This document shows, one piece after another, positions 25,728 through 32,420 of a stretch of DNA of 34,985 bases. A program made the position numbers and the translations under genes. Below the pieces are notes generated by a model. The model was given only the letters and a program-made list of their open reading frames with translations. It searched no databases and was not told the DNA's origin. Location of the stretch: IMG/VR virus record IMGVR_UViG_3300010413_000212, positions 1 to 34,985 of that record; one strand, written 5' to 3'. Position 1 is the first letter of the stretch, and each line of letters starts with the position of its first letter. The stretch comes from a virus.

Positions 25728-26528
25728 TCATACCTCCATGTTTCTTAATTTTAATCTATTTAATATTTCAGCGTTTGATTTTGCTAATTTTTCACGAACT
25801 TGTTTACTTCGTTCTATTTGCAACATAAGATTGCTTTTAGATTTAGGAATTGTTATATTCGAAATTCTATCGAGTTTTTCTAAAAACTTAATATCATTTT
25901 TAACATTTCTCAATTTTTCTTGAATAGAACGATCTATAATTACAGATATTTCTTTAATTATATCATGGTCTATTATGTTATAACTAAAAGCTAAAACAAT
26001 ACATGCAAATCTTTTTAATATATTTATTGTTATTTTGTTATTTAACAAAGAGCCTATGCCGAATTTCAAAGTATTTTGAGCATATAGGGTATCTTTTGTT
26101 TTTATATTTCCGAAATATAATTTGTTGAGTTTTCTTTTTTTAAATAACTCATAGACTTCTTCCTGCATTCTATTGATTTTTTCTTCCTGGGCTTTTATTT
26201 TTTCAATGGGTTCCCGTTCCATTTGCATTCTTAAATGCAGCCTTTCTTCTTTATCAAGTTCGTTTTTCTTTTGTTGATAAGCCTTTTCAGGCTCTGAGCC
26301 TATTTCGCTCATGGCTTCATTAAAGAATTCGGTTACTACGGCATTAAATTCAACAATTGATGATTCGCTTGCTCCTGAGCAAGCAATCAATCCGAGTATT
26401 CCATCACTATATTGCTTGAACCCGAATGAATTTCTTTCATTCTTTAAGATTGTTATAGCATCGGCAATAAAATCGTTAAATATTTCAATCTCATCTTTAC
26501 TTGATAATCTTTTTATTTCTTCTATCAT
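25728..26528 (-). CDS. Leftward helical protein (266 aa), unknown function
   Basis: Starts behind GGAGGT and a consensus leftward promoter at 26557-26585. The sequence is nearly all helical: charged N-terminus (IEEIKRLSSKDEIEIFNDFI), a coiled coil at ~90-135 (LDKEERLHLRMQMEREPIEK), then a hydrophobic core (ILKRFACIVLAFSYNIIDHD) and another charged helix. No enzymatic motif, signal peptide or HTH is evident. The two-gene leftward operon isolated between late and early blocks looks like an accessory (moron-type) or regulatory unit. Confidence 0.7.
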   Translation of the reverse strand: MIEEIKRLSSKDEIEIFNDFIADAITILKNERNSFGFKQYSDGILGLIACSGASESSIVEFNAVVTEFFNEAMSEIGSEPEKAYQQKKNELDKEERLHLRMQMEREPIEKIKAQEEKINRMQEEVYELFKKRKLNKLYFGNIKTKDTLYAQNTLKFGIGSLLNNKITINILKRFACIVLAFSYNIIDHDIIKEISVIIDRSIQEKLRNVKNDIKFLEKLDRISNITIPKSKSNLMLQIERSKQVREKLAKSNAEILNRLKLRNMEV

Positions 26529-26556
26529 ATCGTACCTCCATGTTTATTCTACCAAT

Positions 26557-26585
26557 AGTATATAAAATATATTAAATAAAGTCAA
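26557..26585 (-). promoter_or_regulatory. Strong leftward promoter
   Basis: On the minus strand TTGACT (26585-26580), a 17-base spacer and TATACT (26562-26557), about 30 bases upstream of the leftward 266-residue gene. Nearly consensus. Confidence 0.75.
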
Positions 26586-26608
26586 TAAAAAAAATAAATA
26601 AAAAATAC

Positions 26609-26635
26609 TTGACAAAATTAAATATATTTTATAAT
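26609..26635 (+). promoter_or_regulatory. Rightward early promoter
   Basis: TTGACA (26609-26614) and TATAAT (26630-26635). The spacer is 15 bases, shorter than ideal; TAATGT at 26632-26637 gives 17. AAAGGAG and a TTG start codon follow. It diverges from the leftward promoter 24 bases away. Confidence 0.7.
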
Positions 26636-26665
26636 GTCTAAATATAAAGAATAAAGGAGAAAGCA

Positions 26666-27049
26666 TTGAGAGATAAAGTATTGACAAATCATGTTGGAAA
26701 AGCGGTGAACAATAAAATAGATAAAATTAAATCTAAAATTCATTGGCTTTTTTGGGATGCTCTGATAATGGGTAATCCGTCTGTCGACACAAGGGAAAGT
26801 TTAAATCTTATAGAGAAAAAGATTAATAAAATATTGGAGGATGCCATGAATAACATTGAAGTAGACGAATGGGAAATATTGAAAGAAGACTTCGAGAGAG
26901 AACAGAAGTCAAAGGTCCCCGAACAATGTCGAGAATGTGAACATCTTGACGCCGAGATTGATTATTTTGCTAATCAGGAATTAACTCCGTGGTGTCAATT
27001 GCATGATGACACCTGTAAGGACAGTGTTAAAATTTGTGAGGAGGAATAA
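26666..27049 (+). CDS. Early protein with C-terminal Cys cluster (127 aa), nested start
   Basis: TTG start at 26666 behind AAAGGAG, the first gene after the early promoter. The N-terminal ~60 residues are basic and helical (VGKAVNNKIDKIKSKIHWLF). The C-terminal half is acidic with CRECEHLD, TPWCQLHDDTCKD and ICEEE, six cysteines that could bind metal. An in-frame ATG at 26846 has its own perfect GGAGG five bases upstream, so a 67-residue form containing only the Cys region may also be made. Similar acidic Cys-containing short proteins occur in phages without known function. Confidence 0.7.
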   Translation: MRDKVLTNHVGKAVNNKIDKIKSKIHWLFWDALIMGNPSVDTRESLNLIEKKINKILEDAMNNIEVDEWEILKEDFEREQKSKVPEQCRECEHLDAEIDYFANQELTPWCQLHDDTCKDSVKICEEE

Positions 27050-27050
27050 A

Positions 27051-27674
27051 ATGAAAATGCAAATTAAAAATTATATTACAAATGATATTATTTTTGAAGG
27101 TAGGTATATTAGCTTAAGATTAGCATTAGAAAAAAATAAGTTTATTCTTGAAGGTGCTTATCTTAGAGGTGCTGATCTTAGAAGTGCTGATCTTGAAGGT
27201 GCTAATCTTAGAGGTGCTTATCTTAGAGGTGCTGATCTTAGAAGTGCTGATCTTGAAGGTGCTAATCTTAGAGGTGCTTATCTTAGAGGTGCTTATCTTG
27301 AAGGTGCTGATCTTGAAGGTGCTGATCTTAGAAGTGCTGATCTTGAAGGTGCTAATCTTAGAGGTGCTAATCTTAGAGGTGCTTATCTTGAAGGTGCTTA
27401 TCTTAGAGGTGCTTATCTTAGAGGTGCTTATCTTGAAGGTGCTTATCTTAGAGGTGCTGATCTTGAAGATAAAATATATCTTAATATAAAAGGATCGAAA
27501 CATGAGTTATATTGCATTGGAAATCAAATACAAATAGGATGCATAGTTCAACCAATAGAAAAATGGGAGTGCAATTATAAAGAAAAAGGAAAAAATAATG
27601 ATTATACAGAGAAAGAAATAGAGGAATATTATAATTATATTCAAATATGCAAGAAATTAAATATGAAAGTTTAA
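27051..27674 (+). CDS. Pentapeptide-repeat protein (207 aa)
   Basis: The true start is taken as ATG 27051, five bases after GAGGAGG (in-frame upstream codons lack one). After ~30 residues (IKNYITNDIIFEGRYISLR) come about 22 pentapeptides of the type A-[DNY]-L-[RE]-[GS], then ~60 residues with KGSKHELYCIGNQIQIGCIV and a helical end. Pentapeptide repeats fold as a right-handed square beta-helix. Some members mimic DNA and inhibit or protect gyrase. Here the Asp/Arg pattern could do either. The C-terminal domain is of a kind seen on other phage pentapeptide proteins. Confidence 0.85.
   Translation: MKMQIKNYITNDIIFEGRYISLRLALEKNKFILEGAYLRGADLRSADLEGANLRGAYLRGADLRSADLEGANLRGAYLRGAYLEGADLEGADLRSADLEGANLRGANLRGAYLEGAYLRGAYLRGAYLEGAYLRGADLEDKIYLNIKGSKHELYCIGNQIQIGCIVQPIEKWECNYKEKGKNNDYTEKEIEEYYNYIQICKKLNMKV
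27145..27468 (+). repeat. 15-base tandem repeat coding the pentapeptides
   Basis: About 22 units of the form GGTGCT[GAT]ATCTT[AG][GA]A with almost no synonymous change. The regularity makes long open frames in other phases of both strands, which are not genes. Very prone to slippage and unequal recombination. Confidence 0.9.
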
Positions 27675-27697
27675 GAATCTATCAAAGGAGAAAAAGA

Positions 27698-27907
27698 ATG
27701 AAAATAATAATAATTTTATTAATTATGTGTTCTTTGTATTGTGAATATGAAGACAGACAGGAATGTGATCCTGAAATACATTCTTCGAAATGTCATCAAT
27801 ACGAAGAAATGGACAATGATTTTTATAAATGTGTGAAAGACGATGGTGAATATTATTTCGAAGAATGCCCAACAGTTACAACAACAGTATCAATTAAAGG
27901 AGAATGA
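27698..27907 (+). CDS. Small Cys-rich exported protein (69 aa)
   Basis: ATG 27698 follows AAAGGAG; upstream in-frame codons were rejected. Residues 1-15 (MKIIIILLIMCSLYC) form a short hydrophobic export signal or lipoprotein-like signal, though the residue before each Cys is not a standard lipobox residue. The mature part is acidic and contains C23, C33, C46 and C55 approximately, capable of disulphides. Similar small exported early proteins sometimes alter host surfaces or block superinfection; nothing here proves that. Confidence 0.6.
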   Translation: MKIIIILLIMCSLYCEYEDRQECDPEIHSSKCHQYEEMDNDFYKCVKDDGEYYFEECPTVTTTVSIKGE

Positions 27908-27908
27908 A

Positions 27909-28475
27909 ATGTGCCAATTTAAATCGTTTATATGTACAGAGAAAAAATTATACGTAACAATTGGGGTCAATTCGCATGAAGACATAATTGATATTTTTAA
28001 TTTAAAAGATGATCCTGAAAAAATTGTAAGATTAGAATTGATACCTAATAAATATACTTTAGAGGAATTTAAGAATGTTGATAGATGGAAATTTAATGTT
28101 GATCAAGATAAACTTCCTGGTTGGTTTATTCCTATGGAATGGGAAGAAGAATGTAAGAAGTGGATGAAAAAGAATATTATTTTTGAAGATAAAAAAATAA
28201 TACATGAACAAATTGAAGTATATTGCGGCAAATGTGAAAAGATGGTAGGGAACGGGTCTATTACAATTTTATTGGGTTCAATATCAAAAGTCTATGGTTT
28301 TGCGTCAATAGCAGAAGTCTATGGTTCCGCGTCAATAGCAGAAGTCTATGGTTTTGCGTCAATATCAAAAGTCTATGATTCCGCGTCAATAGCAAAAGTC
28401 TGTGGTTCTGCATCAATAGCAAGAGTACGTGGTTCTGCATCAATTAAAACTGATTATAGAATTAAAGGAGAATAA
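27909..28475 (+). CDS. MCxF-type phage protein (DUF7666-like) with C-terminal 9-residue repeat solenoid
   Basis: Start chosen at 27909, six bases after AAAGGAG; the ATG at 27904 opens only a short frame. The N-terminal ~115 residues (MCQFKSFICTEKKLYVTIGV, then NSHEDIIDIFNLKDD and DRWKFNVDQDKLPGWF) match a recurrent phage family that I know only as of unknown function. From ~residue 127 there are six units of the type V-Y-G-[SF]-A-S-I-A-[EK], a left-handed beta-solenoid pattern. Other members carry the same kind of tail in variable length. Not an acyltransferase, since no catalytic loop is present. Confidence 0.75.
   Translation: MCQFKSFICTEKKLYVTIGVNSHEDIIDIFNLKDDPEKIVRLELIPNKYTLEEFKNVDRWKFNVDQDKLPGWFIPMEWEEECKKWMKKNIIFEDKKIIHEQIEVYCGKCEKMVGNGSITILLGSISKVYGFASIAEVYGSASIAEVYGFASISKVYDSASIAKVCGSASIARVRGSASIKTDYRIKGE
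28290..28451 (+). repeat. 27-base tandem repeat coding the 9-residue solenoid
   Basis: Six units of 27 bases starting at 28290, 28317, 28344, 28371, 28398 and 28425. They share GTCTATGGTT, then [TC][TC]GCGTCAATAGCA with few changes; the last two units drift most. Confidence 0.88.
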
Positions 28476-28476
28476 A

Positions 28477-28632
28477 ATGGCACTATACGCATGTAACGTA
28501 AAAGACGAAAAGATAAAACAGCAAGTTAAATATTATCTTAATTTTTTGTCTGAGAAGTTAGAAAAAGATAGGGGAGAGCTTATAATAGAAATGGCTAAGT
28601 TTTACATAGAGCAAAAGAAAATAAAAATATGA
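28477..28632 (+). CDS. Small helical protein (51 aa)
   Basis: Starts at ATG 28477 behind AAAGGAG, one base after the upstream stop. It has the pattern KDEKIKQQVKYYLNFLSEKL followed by ELIIEMAKFYIEQKK, mostly alpha-helical and amphipathic, which might be a small ribbon-helix-helix or dimerising helix pair. No family recognised. Confidence 0.55.
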   Translation: MALYACNVKDEKIKQQVKYYLNFLSEKLEKDRGELIIEMAKFYIEQKKIKI

Positions 28633-28639
28633 GGTTATT

Positions 28640-28825
28640 ATGGATGTCCAAATTATAACAAAAATGTTTAATGCCAAATATGAAAATCCAGTTGTAGAAT
28701 ATTTTAAAAATTTAAGATTTAGGGATAGATTTGAACTTTGTCAAAAAGCGAATTGGTCTATCAAAAGACTTTACATGGAAGTATTAAAACTTATGTGGGA
28801 GGAAGATATTGAATATAATCAATGA
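28640..28825 (+). CDS. Small protein (61 aa), unknown function
   Basis: ATG at 28640 behind GAGGTT. Aromatic, mixed-charge sequence (VVEYFKNLRFRDRFELCQKA), probably helical, with a possible short HTH-like part NWSIKRLYMEVLKLMW. It overlaps the following nuclease gene by 17 bases, whose ribosome binding site GGGAGGA lies inside this gene. Confidence 0.55.
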   Translation: MDVQIITKMFNAKYENPVVEYFKNLRFRDRFELCQKANWSIKRLYMEVLKLMWEEDIEYNQ

Positions 28826-29612
28826 AATCGATAATTATCTTCTTAACAAGGAAAGAGAAAAGAAAAAACGAGAGTCTTATTATCCATCGGAAGTTAGTCA
28901 TTGTATTCGTCAGTCTTATTACAAATGGACTGACGAAAAGATTAGCGATCCAATACCGGCTGGCGGTTTGTGGAAAATGGCCATGGGTAATAAAATTCAT
29001 GATCTTATCAATGAATTTCTTATAAAAGCAGGATGGGAAATTAAAGGAGAAGTTGAATTTAAACAAGATATTGGACTTAAGTATCCACTTTCTGGACGAA
29101 TTGATAATATATTTATTCATGATGGTATTGAAAAAGGAATAGAGGTTAAGAGTAGTTATGGAAATGGTATTAGAGAAATGAAAAAAACAGGCTGGCCTCG
29201 CAAGGATGATGCTGAACAGGTGTTTGTTTATATGTTTTTTGCGAATATTAAAGAATTTTATCTTGTCTATATAGCAAGAGACGATGGGTATAGAATGCAG
29301 TTCCAATTTGATTATCGAGATGATAAACTTTGCTGTAATGGTCGGCCAGTTAAAACTACAAAAGAAGAGCTGATCGATCGCTATAGACAATTAGAGCAAT
29401 ATATTTATAAAAAGCAATTGCCAGGTAGACAATATAAAGCCGCCATTAAAAATGGTGAAATTAAGAAAATGTTTCAAAAAGACAATATAAAGTATAGTAC
29501 GGAATGGCAATGTGGATATTGCATTTATAGAAGTCATTGCTGGAAAGACGAATTGATTAAGTATAAAGATTCAGATAATAGTATAATATTTAAGGAGGAA
29601 GAAAATGGGTAA
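28809..29612 (+). CDS. Cas4/RecB-like PD-(D/E)XK exonuclease with Fe-S cysteines
   Basis: TTG start at 28809 behind GGAGG. A 267-residue protein with PD-(D/E)XK motifs: G-x-x-IH at ~60-64 (H64), SGRIDNIF with D99, IEVKSS with E112 and K114, and a helix Q (AEQVFVYM, Q137). One Cys at 32 (SHCIRQSYY) and three near the C-terminus (CGYC and HC at 235, 238, 244) form the four-Cys arrangement that holds a 4Fe-4S cluster in Cas4 and AddB-type nucleases. There are no cas genes nearby. In phages such enzymes act in recombination or in degrading host DNA. It is coupled to the ssDNA-binding-type gene downstream. Confidence 0.82.
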   Translation: MNIINEIDNYLLNKEREKKKRESYYPSEVSHCIRQSYYKWTDEKISDPIPAGGLWKMAMGNKIHDLINEFLIKAGWEIKGEVEFKQDIGLKYPLSGRIDNIFIHDGIEKGIEVKSSYGNGIREMKKTGWPRKDDAEQVFVYMFFANIKEFYLVYIARDDGYRMQFQFDYRDDKLCCNGRPVKTTKEELIDRYRQLEQYIYKKQLPGRQYKAAIKNGEIKKMFQKDNIKYSTEWQCGYCIYRSHCWKDELIKYKDSDNSIIFKEEENG

Positions 29613-29913
29613 GCCACCAGTAGCAAAAAAGAAAATGGGTAATGTAGAGTTGGCGTTATGGGAGAGTATATTTGAAGGTAAAAAGACATATTCATATTCA
29701 ATACAAAAGAATAGATTTAACAAAGCCGAAAACAAATGGGAGACGAGCAATTTTTTTACACCTGCTGATATGACTGACCTCTTGGCATTGGTACAGGATA
29801 CAGTTTTAAGCAATATTAGGAAAGAAGTTATTGAACCGAAAAAGACACCGGTTGAAAAAGTAAAAGATGAATTCTATGGGCAGGAAATTCATGGAGATGA
29901 CATCCCATTTTAA
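29605..29913 (+). CDS. Small ssDNA-binding-type protein with SSB-like C-terminal tip
   Basis: A 102-residue protein overlapping the nuclease gene by eight bases, behind AAGGAGG. The body (SIQKNRFNKAENKWETSNFF, then TPADMTDLLALVQD) resembles small PC4-like ssDNA-binding proteins of phages. The last residues HGDDIPF match the acidic DDIPF tip by which bacterial SSB recruits replication and repair enzymes. I infer that it coats ssDNA made by the neighbouring nuclease or the replication fork and docks partners. No OB-fold signature is certain. Confidence 0.68.
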   Translation: MGKPPVAKKKMGNVELALWESIFEGKKTYSYSIQKNRFNKAENKWETSNFFTPADMTDLLALVQDTVLSNIRKEVIEPKKTPVEKVKDEFYGQEIHGDDIPF

Positions 29914-29923
29914 GGAGATACAA

Positions 29924-30085
29924 ATGGATATAGGATTAATTGTTTATATATGTTTGCTGATATTATATATGATCAATATTATATTAGCCGTAAAAACAGA
30001 GAATTGGCTTGCATTTTGGGGTTGGGGTGCGGCAGTGATATGCTATTCCGCACTTTATTTCAAATACCTTTCTAATTCGCCCTGA
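29924..30085 (+). CDS. Small membrane protein with two helices (53 aa)
   Basis: Start at 29924 behind AAGGAG. Hydrophobic segments ~4-22 (GLIVYICLLILYMINIILA) and ~29-46 (AFWGWGAAVICYSALYF), joined by a short charged turn (VKTENW). A two-helix hairpin of this size is common for phage inner-membrane proteins. Function unknown. Confidence 0.6.
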   Translation: MDIGLIVYICLLILYMINIILAVKTENWLAFWGWGAAVICYSALYFKYLSNSP

Positions 30086-30153
30086 GAGGCCATTTTAAGC
30101 CATGTAGTAAGGTTTTATTTTGCAAGTAATACAAAACCATGGTGAGGTATGAA

Positions 30154-30303
30154 ATGAATCGTTTATTATTGATTTTCAATATTTTATTACTTTGTTTTGT
30201 AATAATGTCTACAAAGAGTAACGCTATAGATAATACTACTTATTATCTGGAACAGATTTGCAACAAGTTAGATACTATTATTTATTTATTGAACAGGAGG
30301 TAA
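30154..30303 (+). CDS. Small secreted protein (49 aa) with signal peptide
   Basis: ATG 30154 behind GAGG. Residues 1-23 (MNRLLLIFNILLLCFVIMST to SNA) form a signal peptide with a plausible cleavage after KSNA. The mature ~25 residues (IDNTTYYLEQICNKLDTIIY) form an amphipathic helix with one Cys. The next gene's Shine-Dalgarno AGGAGG overlaps the end. Too short for an ORF scan at 60 residues; the start signal and signal peptide support it. Confidence 0.55.
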   Translation: MNRLLLIFNILLLCFVIMSTKSNAIDNTTYYLEQICNKLDTIIYLLNRR

Positions 30304-30304
30304 A

Positions 30305-30490
30305 ATGAAATACAATATAGACAAGAAAGTAATAGAAAATAGTACAGATTCAGCAACAAAGAGATTTTTCGAGACTTTAATGGAAAATGGATATGGCAGT
30401 ACAATAGGCGGGGTTGCTAAATGTCTTACGGAAGTCTATGACATAGATATCCTGAAGATTCTGCCTGAAGATTATTTTTTTAAGGCATAG
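30305..30490 (+). CDS. Small protein (61 aa), unknown function
   Basis: ATG at 30305, one base after the upstream stop, with AGGAGG inside the previous gene. Mixed helical sequence (KVIENSTDSATKRFFETLME and IGGVAKCLTEVYDIDILKIL). It may be a small regulator; no motif recognised. Confidence 0.55.
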   Translation: MKYNIDKKVIENSTDSATKRFFETLMENGYGSTIGGVAKCLTEVYDIDILKILPEDYFFKA

Positions 30491-30500
30491 GAGATCTAAA

Positions 30501-30701
30501 ATGAGTTGGATAAGTATTGAAGATAAATTACCAAAAGAACATGAATATTATCTTGTAGCTAACGATTCAGGAGATGTTTTTGTAGCACATTATTCATTTG
30601 GACGCTGGACACCTGGATATTATAATAACGTATTTTGCGATATAACTCATTGGATGGAATTGCCGAAACACCCGAAGTATTATGGAACATTAAAAATTTA
30701 G
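30501..30701 (+). CDS. DUF551-type small protein
   Basis: 66 residues. The start WISIEDKLPKEHEYYLVAND and the end DITHWMELPKHP are the defining ends of the DUF551 family, very common in phages and prophages and of unknown function. Central Asp/Phe/Tyr residues (VFVAHYSFGRWTPGYY) fit its small beta fold. Start behind AGGAGAT. Confidence 0.85.
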   Translation: MSWISIEDKLPKEHEYYLVANDSGDVFVAHYSFGRWTPGYYNNVFCDITHWMELPKHPKYYGTLKI

Positions 30702-30740
30702 GAGGGATGAAATGAATAAAATTATTAAAGGAGAAAAAGT

Positions 30741-30956
30741 ATGAAAATTAAAAAAATTTTATGGCAACACAGGAGAGATTTTAAGGCAATTTATGAATGT
30801 GAACATTGCGGACATGAGCATGAGGGAGATGGATATGATGATTCAAATTTCCATGAAAATGTAATACCAACATTTAAATGTCAAAATTGCGAAAAAACAT
30901 CTGATGAAAGTTATAGACCATTGACAACAAAATATCCTGACGGATTTAATATTTAA
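30741..30956 (+). CDS. Zinc-ribbon protein (71 aa)
   Basis: ATG 30741 behind AAAGGAG. CEHCGHEHEG and FKCQNCEK give two CxxC knuckles, about 26 residues apart, forming a zinc ribbon. The intervening GYDDSNFHENVIPTF is characteristic of a phage zinc-ribbon family. DNA/RNA or protein binding is presumed; no enzymatic role. A ten-codon frame (30712-30744) overlaps its start and could couple translation. Confidence 0.75.
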   Translation: MKIKKILWQHRRDFKAIYECEHCGHEHEGDGYDDSNFHENVIPTFKCQNCEKTSDESYRPLTTKYPDGFNI

Positions 30957-31011
30957 AAAAGGCAGTTTATTTTTTATAAGGAACATGAATAAAGAATTTA
31001 GGAGGTATAAA

Positions 31012-31083
31012 ATGAGCTGGGAATTAACTTTAGCAATAGCATTTGTTTGTATTGTAGTTATACTTAGAATTTTAGAGCTATGA
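31012..31083 (+). CDS. Tiny single-helix membrane peptide (23 aa)
   Basis: MSWELTLAIAFVCIVVILRI, ending LEL, with a perfect AGGAGGT six bases before the ATG. One transmembrane helix covers almost the whole peptide. Similar one-helix mini-proteins are encoded in many phages. The start signal is as strong as any in the region. Confidence 0.5.
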   Translation: MSWELTLAIAFVCIVVILRILEL

Positions 31084-31182
31084 AGATGTTAAAAATGAAA
31101 TTAATAATGATAATTATAGTTTTATTAACATAAACAACTGATAAGAATACCCTGCATTTTTATGAGTTGTGAATACAACTTG

Positions 31183-31236
31183 AAGGACTGATTCTTTGCG
31201 AGCAGGGAAAACGCAAGGGATTAGTCCTTTTTATTT
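31183..31236 (+). terminator. 18-pair hairpin with U-tract: attenuator/terminator before the replication gene
   Basis: Arms 31183-31200 (AAGGACTGATTCTTTGCG) and 31212-31229 pair over 18 positions with only three G-U wobbles and an 11-base loop. They are followed by TTTTTATTT and, directly after, the GGAG of the next gene. Unlike a final terminator it sits in a leader, so it may limit transcription or processing before the replisome-organizer gene. Confidence 0.8.
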
Positions 31237-31246
31237 GGAGAAAAGG

Positions 31247-31915
31247 ATGGCACAAAGACGAATGTTCAGTAAAACGATAACTGAAAGTGACTTATTTCTT
31301 GATATGCCTTTAACAACGCAGGCATTATATTTTCATTTAGGGATGCAGGCTGATGATGATGGATTTGTATCTCCTAATAGAATAATGAGAATGATAGGTA
31401 GTCAGGCAGATGATTTAAAAGTACTTTTTACTAAACATTTTATCATTCCATTTGAAAATGGGGTTGTAGTTATTAGACATTGGAAAGAAAATAATTATAT
31501 TCAAAATGACAGAAAAAAGGATACTATTTATTTAAATGAACTTAATAGATTAGATATTGATAACAATGTATACAATTTGTATCCAGAATGTATCCAAAAT
31601 GTTCACGTAGGTAAGGATAGGATAGGTAAGGATAGGATAGGTAAGGATAGGATAGGTAAGGATAAAGAGAGTGCTCTCTTTAAAAAACCTTCTTTAGAAG
31701 AAATTAAAGAATATTGTATAGAAAGAAATAATTCTATCGATAGTGACATTTTTTACGATTTTTACGAAAGTAAAGGCTGGTTCGTCGGTAAAAGCAAGAT
31801 GAAAGATTGGAAGGCCGCCGTTAGAAACTGGGAGCGCCGTGAATTCGAAAAGAAAAAAGATAATCTCCCCCCGTCAATTCGTTATAAGGAGCAGTATGAA
31901 AATGATGATATCTGA
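31247..31915 (+). CDS. Replisome organizer-like DNA replication protein
   Basis: Start set at ATG 31247 behind GGAG; an in-frame TTG at 31196 lies inside the hairpin and is unlikely. A 222-residue protein: N-terminal winged-helix-like domain (MFSKTITESDLFLDMPLTTQ, then ALYFHLGMQADDDGFV and FTKHFIIPFENGVVVIRHWK) as in phage replisome organizers. A flexible linker of repeated GKDRI (~120-138) and a C-terminal domain (FYDFYESKGWFVGKSKMKDW, KAAVRNWERRE) follow, as in the same family. It binds the origin and recruits host helicase/loader. It overlaps the next gene by 20 bases. Confidence 0.85.
   Translation: MAQRRMFSKTITESDLFLDMPLTTQALYFHLGMQADDDGFVSPNRIMRMIGSQADDLKVLFTKHFIIPFENGVVVIRHWKENNYIQNDRKKDTIYLNELNRLDIDNNVYNLYPECIQNVHVGKDRIGKDRIGKDRIGKDKESALFKKPSLEEIKEYCIERNNSIDSDIFYDFYESKGWFVGKSKMKDWKAAVRNWERREFEKKKDNLPPSIRYKEQYENDDI
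31610..31664 (+). repeat. 15-base tandem repeat in the linker of the replication gene
   Basis: GGTAAGGATAGGATA occurs three times exactly (31610-31654) and a fourth time in part, coding GKDRI units. Repeats of the same kind occur in linkers of related proteins, where their number varies. Confidence 0.9.
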
Positions 31916-32420
31916 ATTTATGGACAACTTAGAGGACAGTTACTCTGGAAAATTTAAAGATACTGAGCATAGAGACATAAGACACTTGATAGGCGACCTT
32001 GATGATGACCAGAGACAGAGTTTGTACTCTTTTATTAAAGTTAATTACACTCAGCAATCTTTGCCTAAATACGGCCATATTTTTAAATTTATGCAGAATT
32101 TGGGATTTTTGAAAAGTAAGATTCCTGCCAATGCGTCTCAACTGCATCCACAAAGTCCATACCAAATGGTGCTTAAGTATAAGGACAGGCCTATAGAATG
32201 GCTATGCGAAGCTTGCAGGAAAATACAACAATTACCAAATGAGCGTCTAACAAGCCAGAGAATTAGTTTTAATTATTTCTGGAATTATCTTCTCTGTGTG
32301 CCGGATAATTTTAGAAATTTAATGAAAGAGTATATTGTGGAACAGGAATATTCTAAAATTTATGATCTATTGGCAGAGAAAGGAATAAAAAAAGACAAAA
32401 AAAATTTATTTAATGCTTGA
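31896..32420 (+). CDS. Probable replication accessory protein (174 aa)
   Basis: Start at 31896 behind AAGGAG, inside the end of the replisome-organizer gene. Mostly helical, acidic N-terminus (EFMDNLEDSYSGKFKDTEHR), then YIVEQEYSKIYDLLAEKGIK near the C-terminus. There is no Walker motif, so it is not a DnaC-type loader. Coupling to the replisome organizer suggests a helicase-recruiting or modulating partner; function is inferred only from position. Confidence 0.6.
   Translation: MKMMISEFMDNLEDSYSGKFKDTEHRDIRHLIGDLDDDQRQSLYSFIKVNYTQQSLPKYGHIFKFMQNLGFLKSKIPANASQLHPQSPYQMVLKYKDRPIEWLCEACRKIQQLPNERLTSQRISFNYFWNYLLCVPDNFRNLMKEYIVEQEYSKIYDLLAEKGIKKDKKNLFNA

Noticed and set aside
26311-26565. Rightward 84-residue frame opposite the leftward 266-residue gene
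   Set aside because: Antisense shadow without start signals; the leftward gene has promoter and GGAGGT.
27126-27503. Long open frames antisense to, and in another phase of, the pentapeptide gene (125 and 113 residues)
   Set aside because: They arise from the 15-base periodicity; they lack ribosome binding sites and have monotonous repeats such as KISTS and LILEV.
27145-28451. CRISPR array
   Set aside because: Repeats are contiguous, in frame and without spacers, so they are protein-coding tandem repeats.
28809-29612. Part of a CRISPR adaptation module (cas4)
   Set aside because: No cas1, cas2 or repeat-spacer array is visible; Cas4-like nucleases are common in phages.
30111-30138. GGTTTT/AAAACC inverted repeat as a terminator
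   Set aside because: Weak AT-rich stem with a long loop and no following T-run.
30712-30744. Ten-codon frame (MNKIIKGEKV) before the zinc-ribbon gene
   Set aside because: Has a Shine-Dalgarno and overlaps the next start, but is too short to claim as a gene; it may only couple translation.
31080-31133. 17-residue hydrophobic frame overlapping the tiny membrane peptide
   Set aside because: No independent ribosome binding site beyond the overlap; AT-rich sequence yields such frames by chance.
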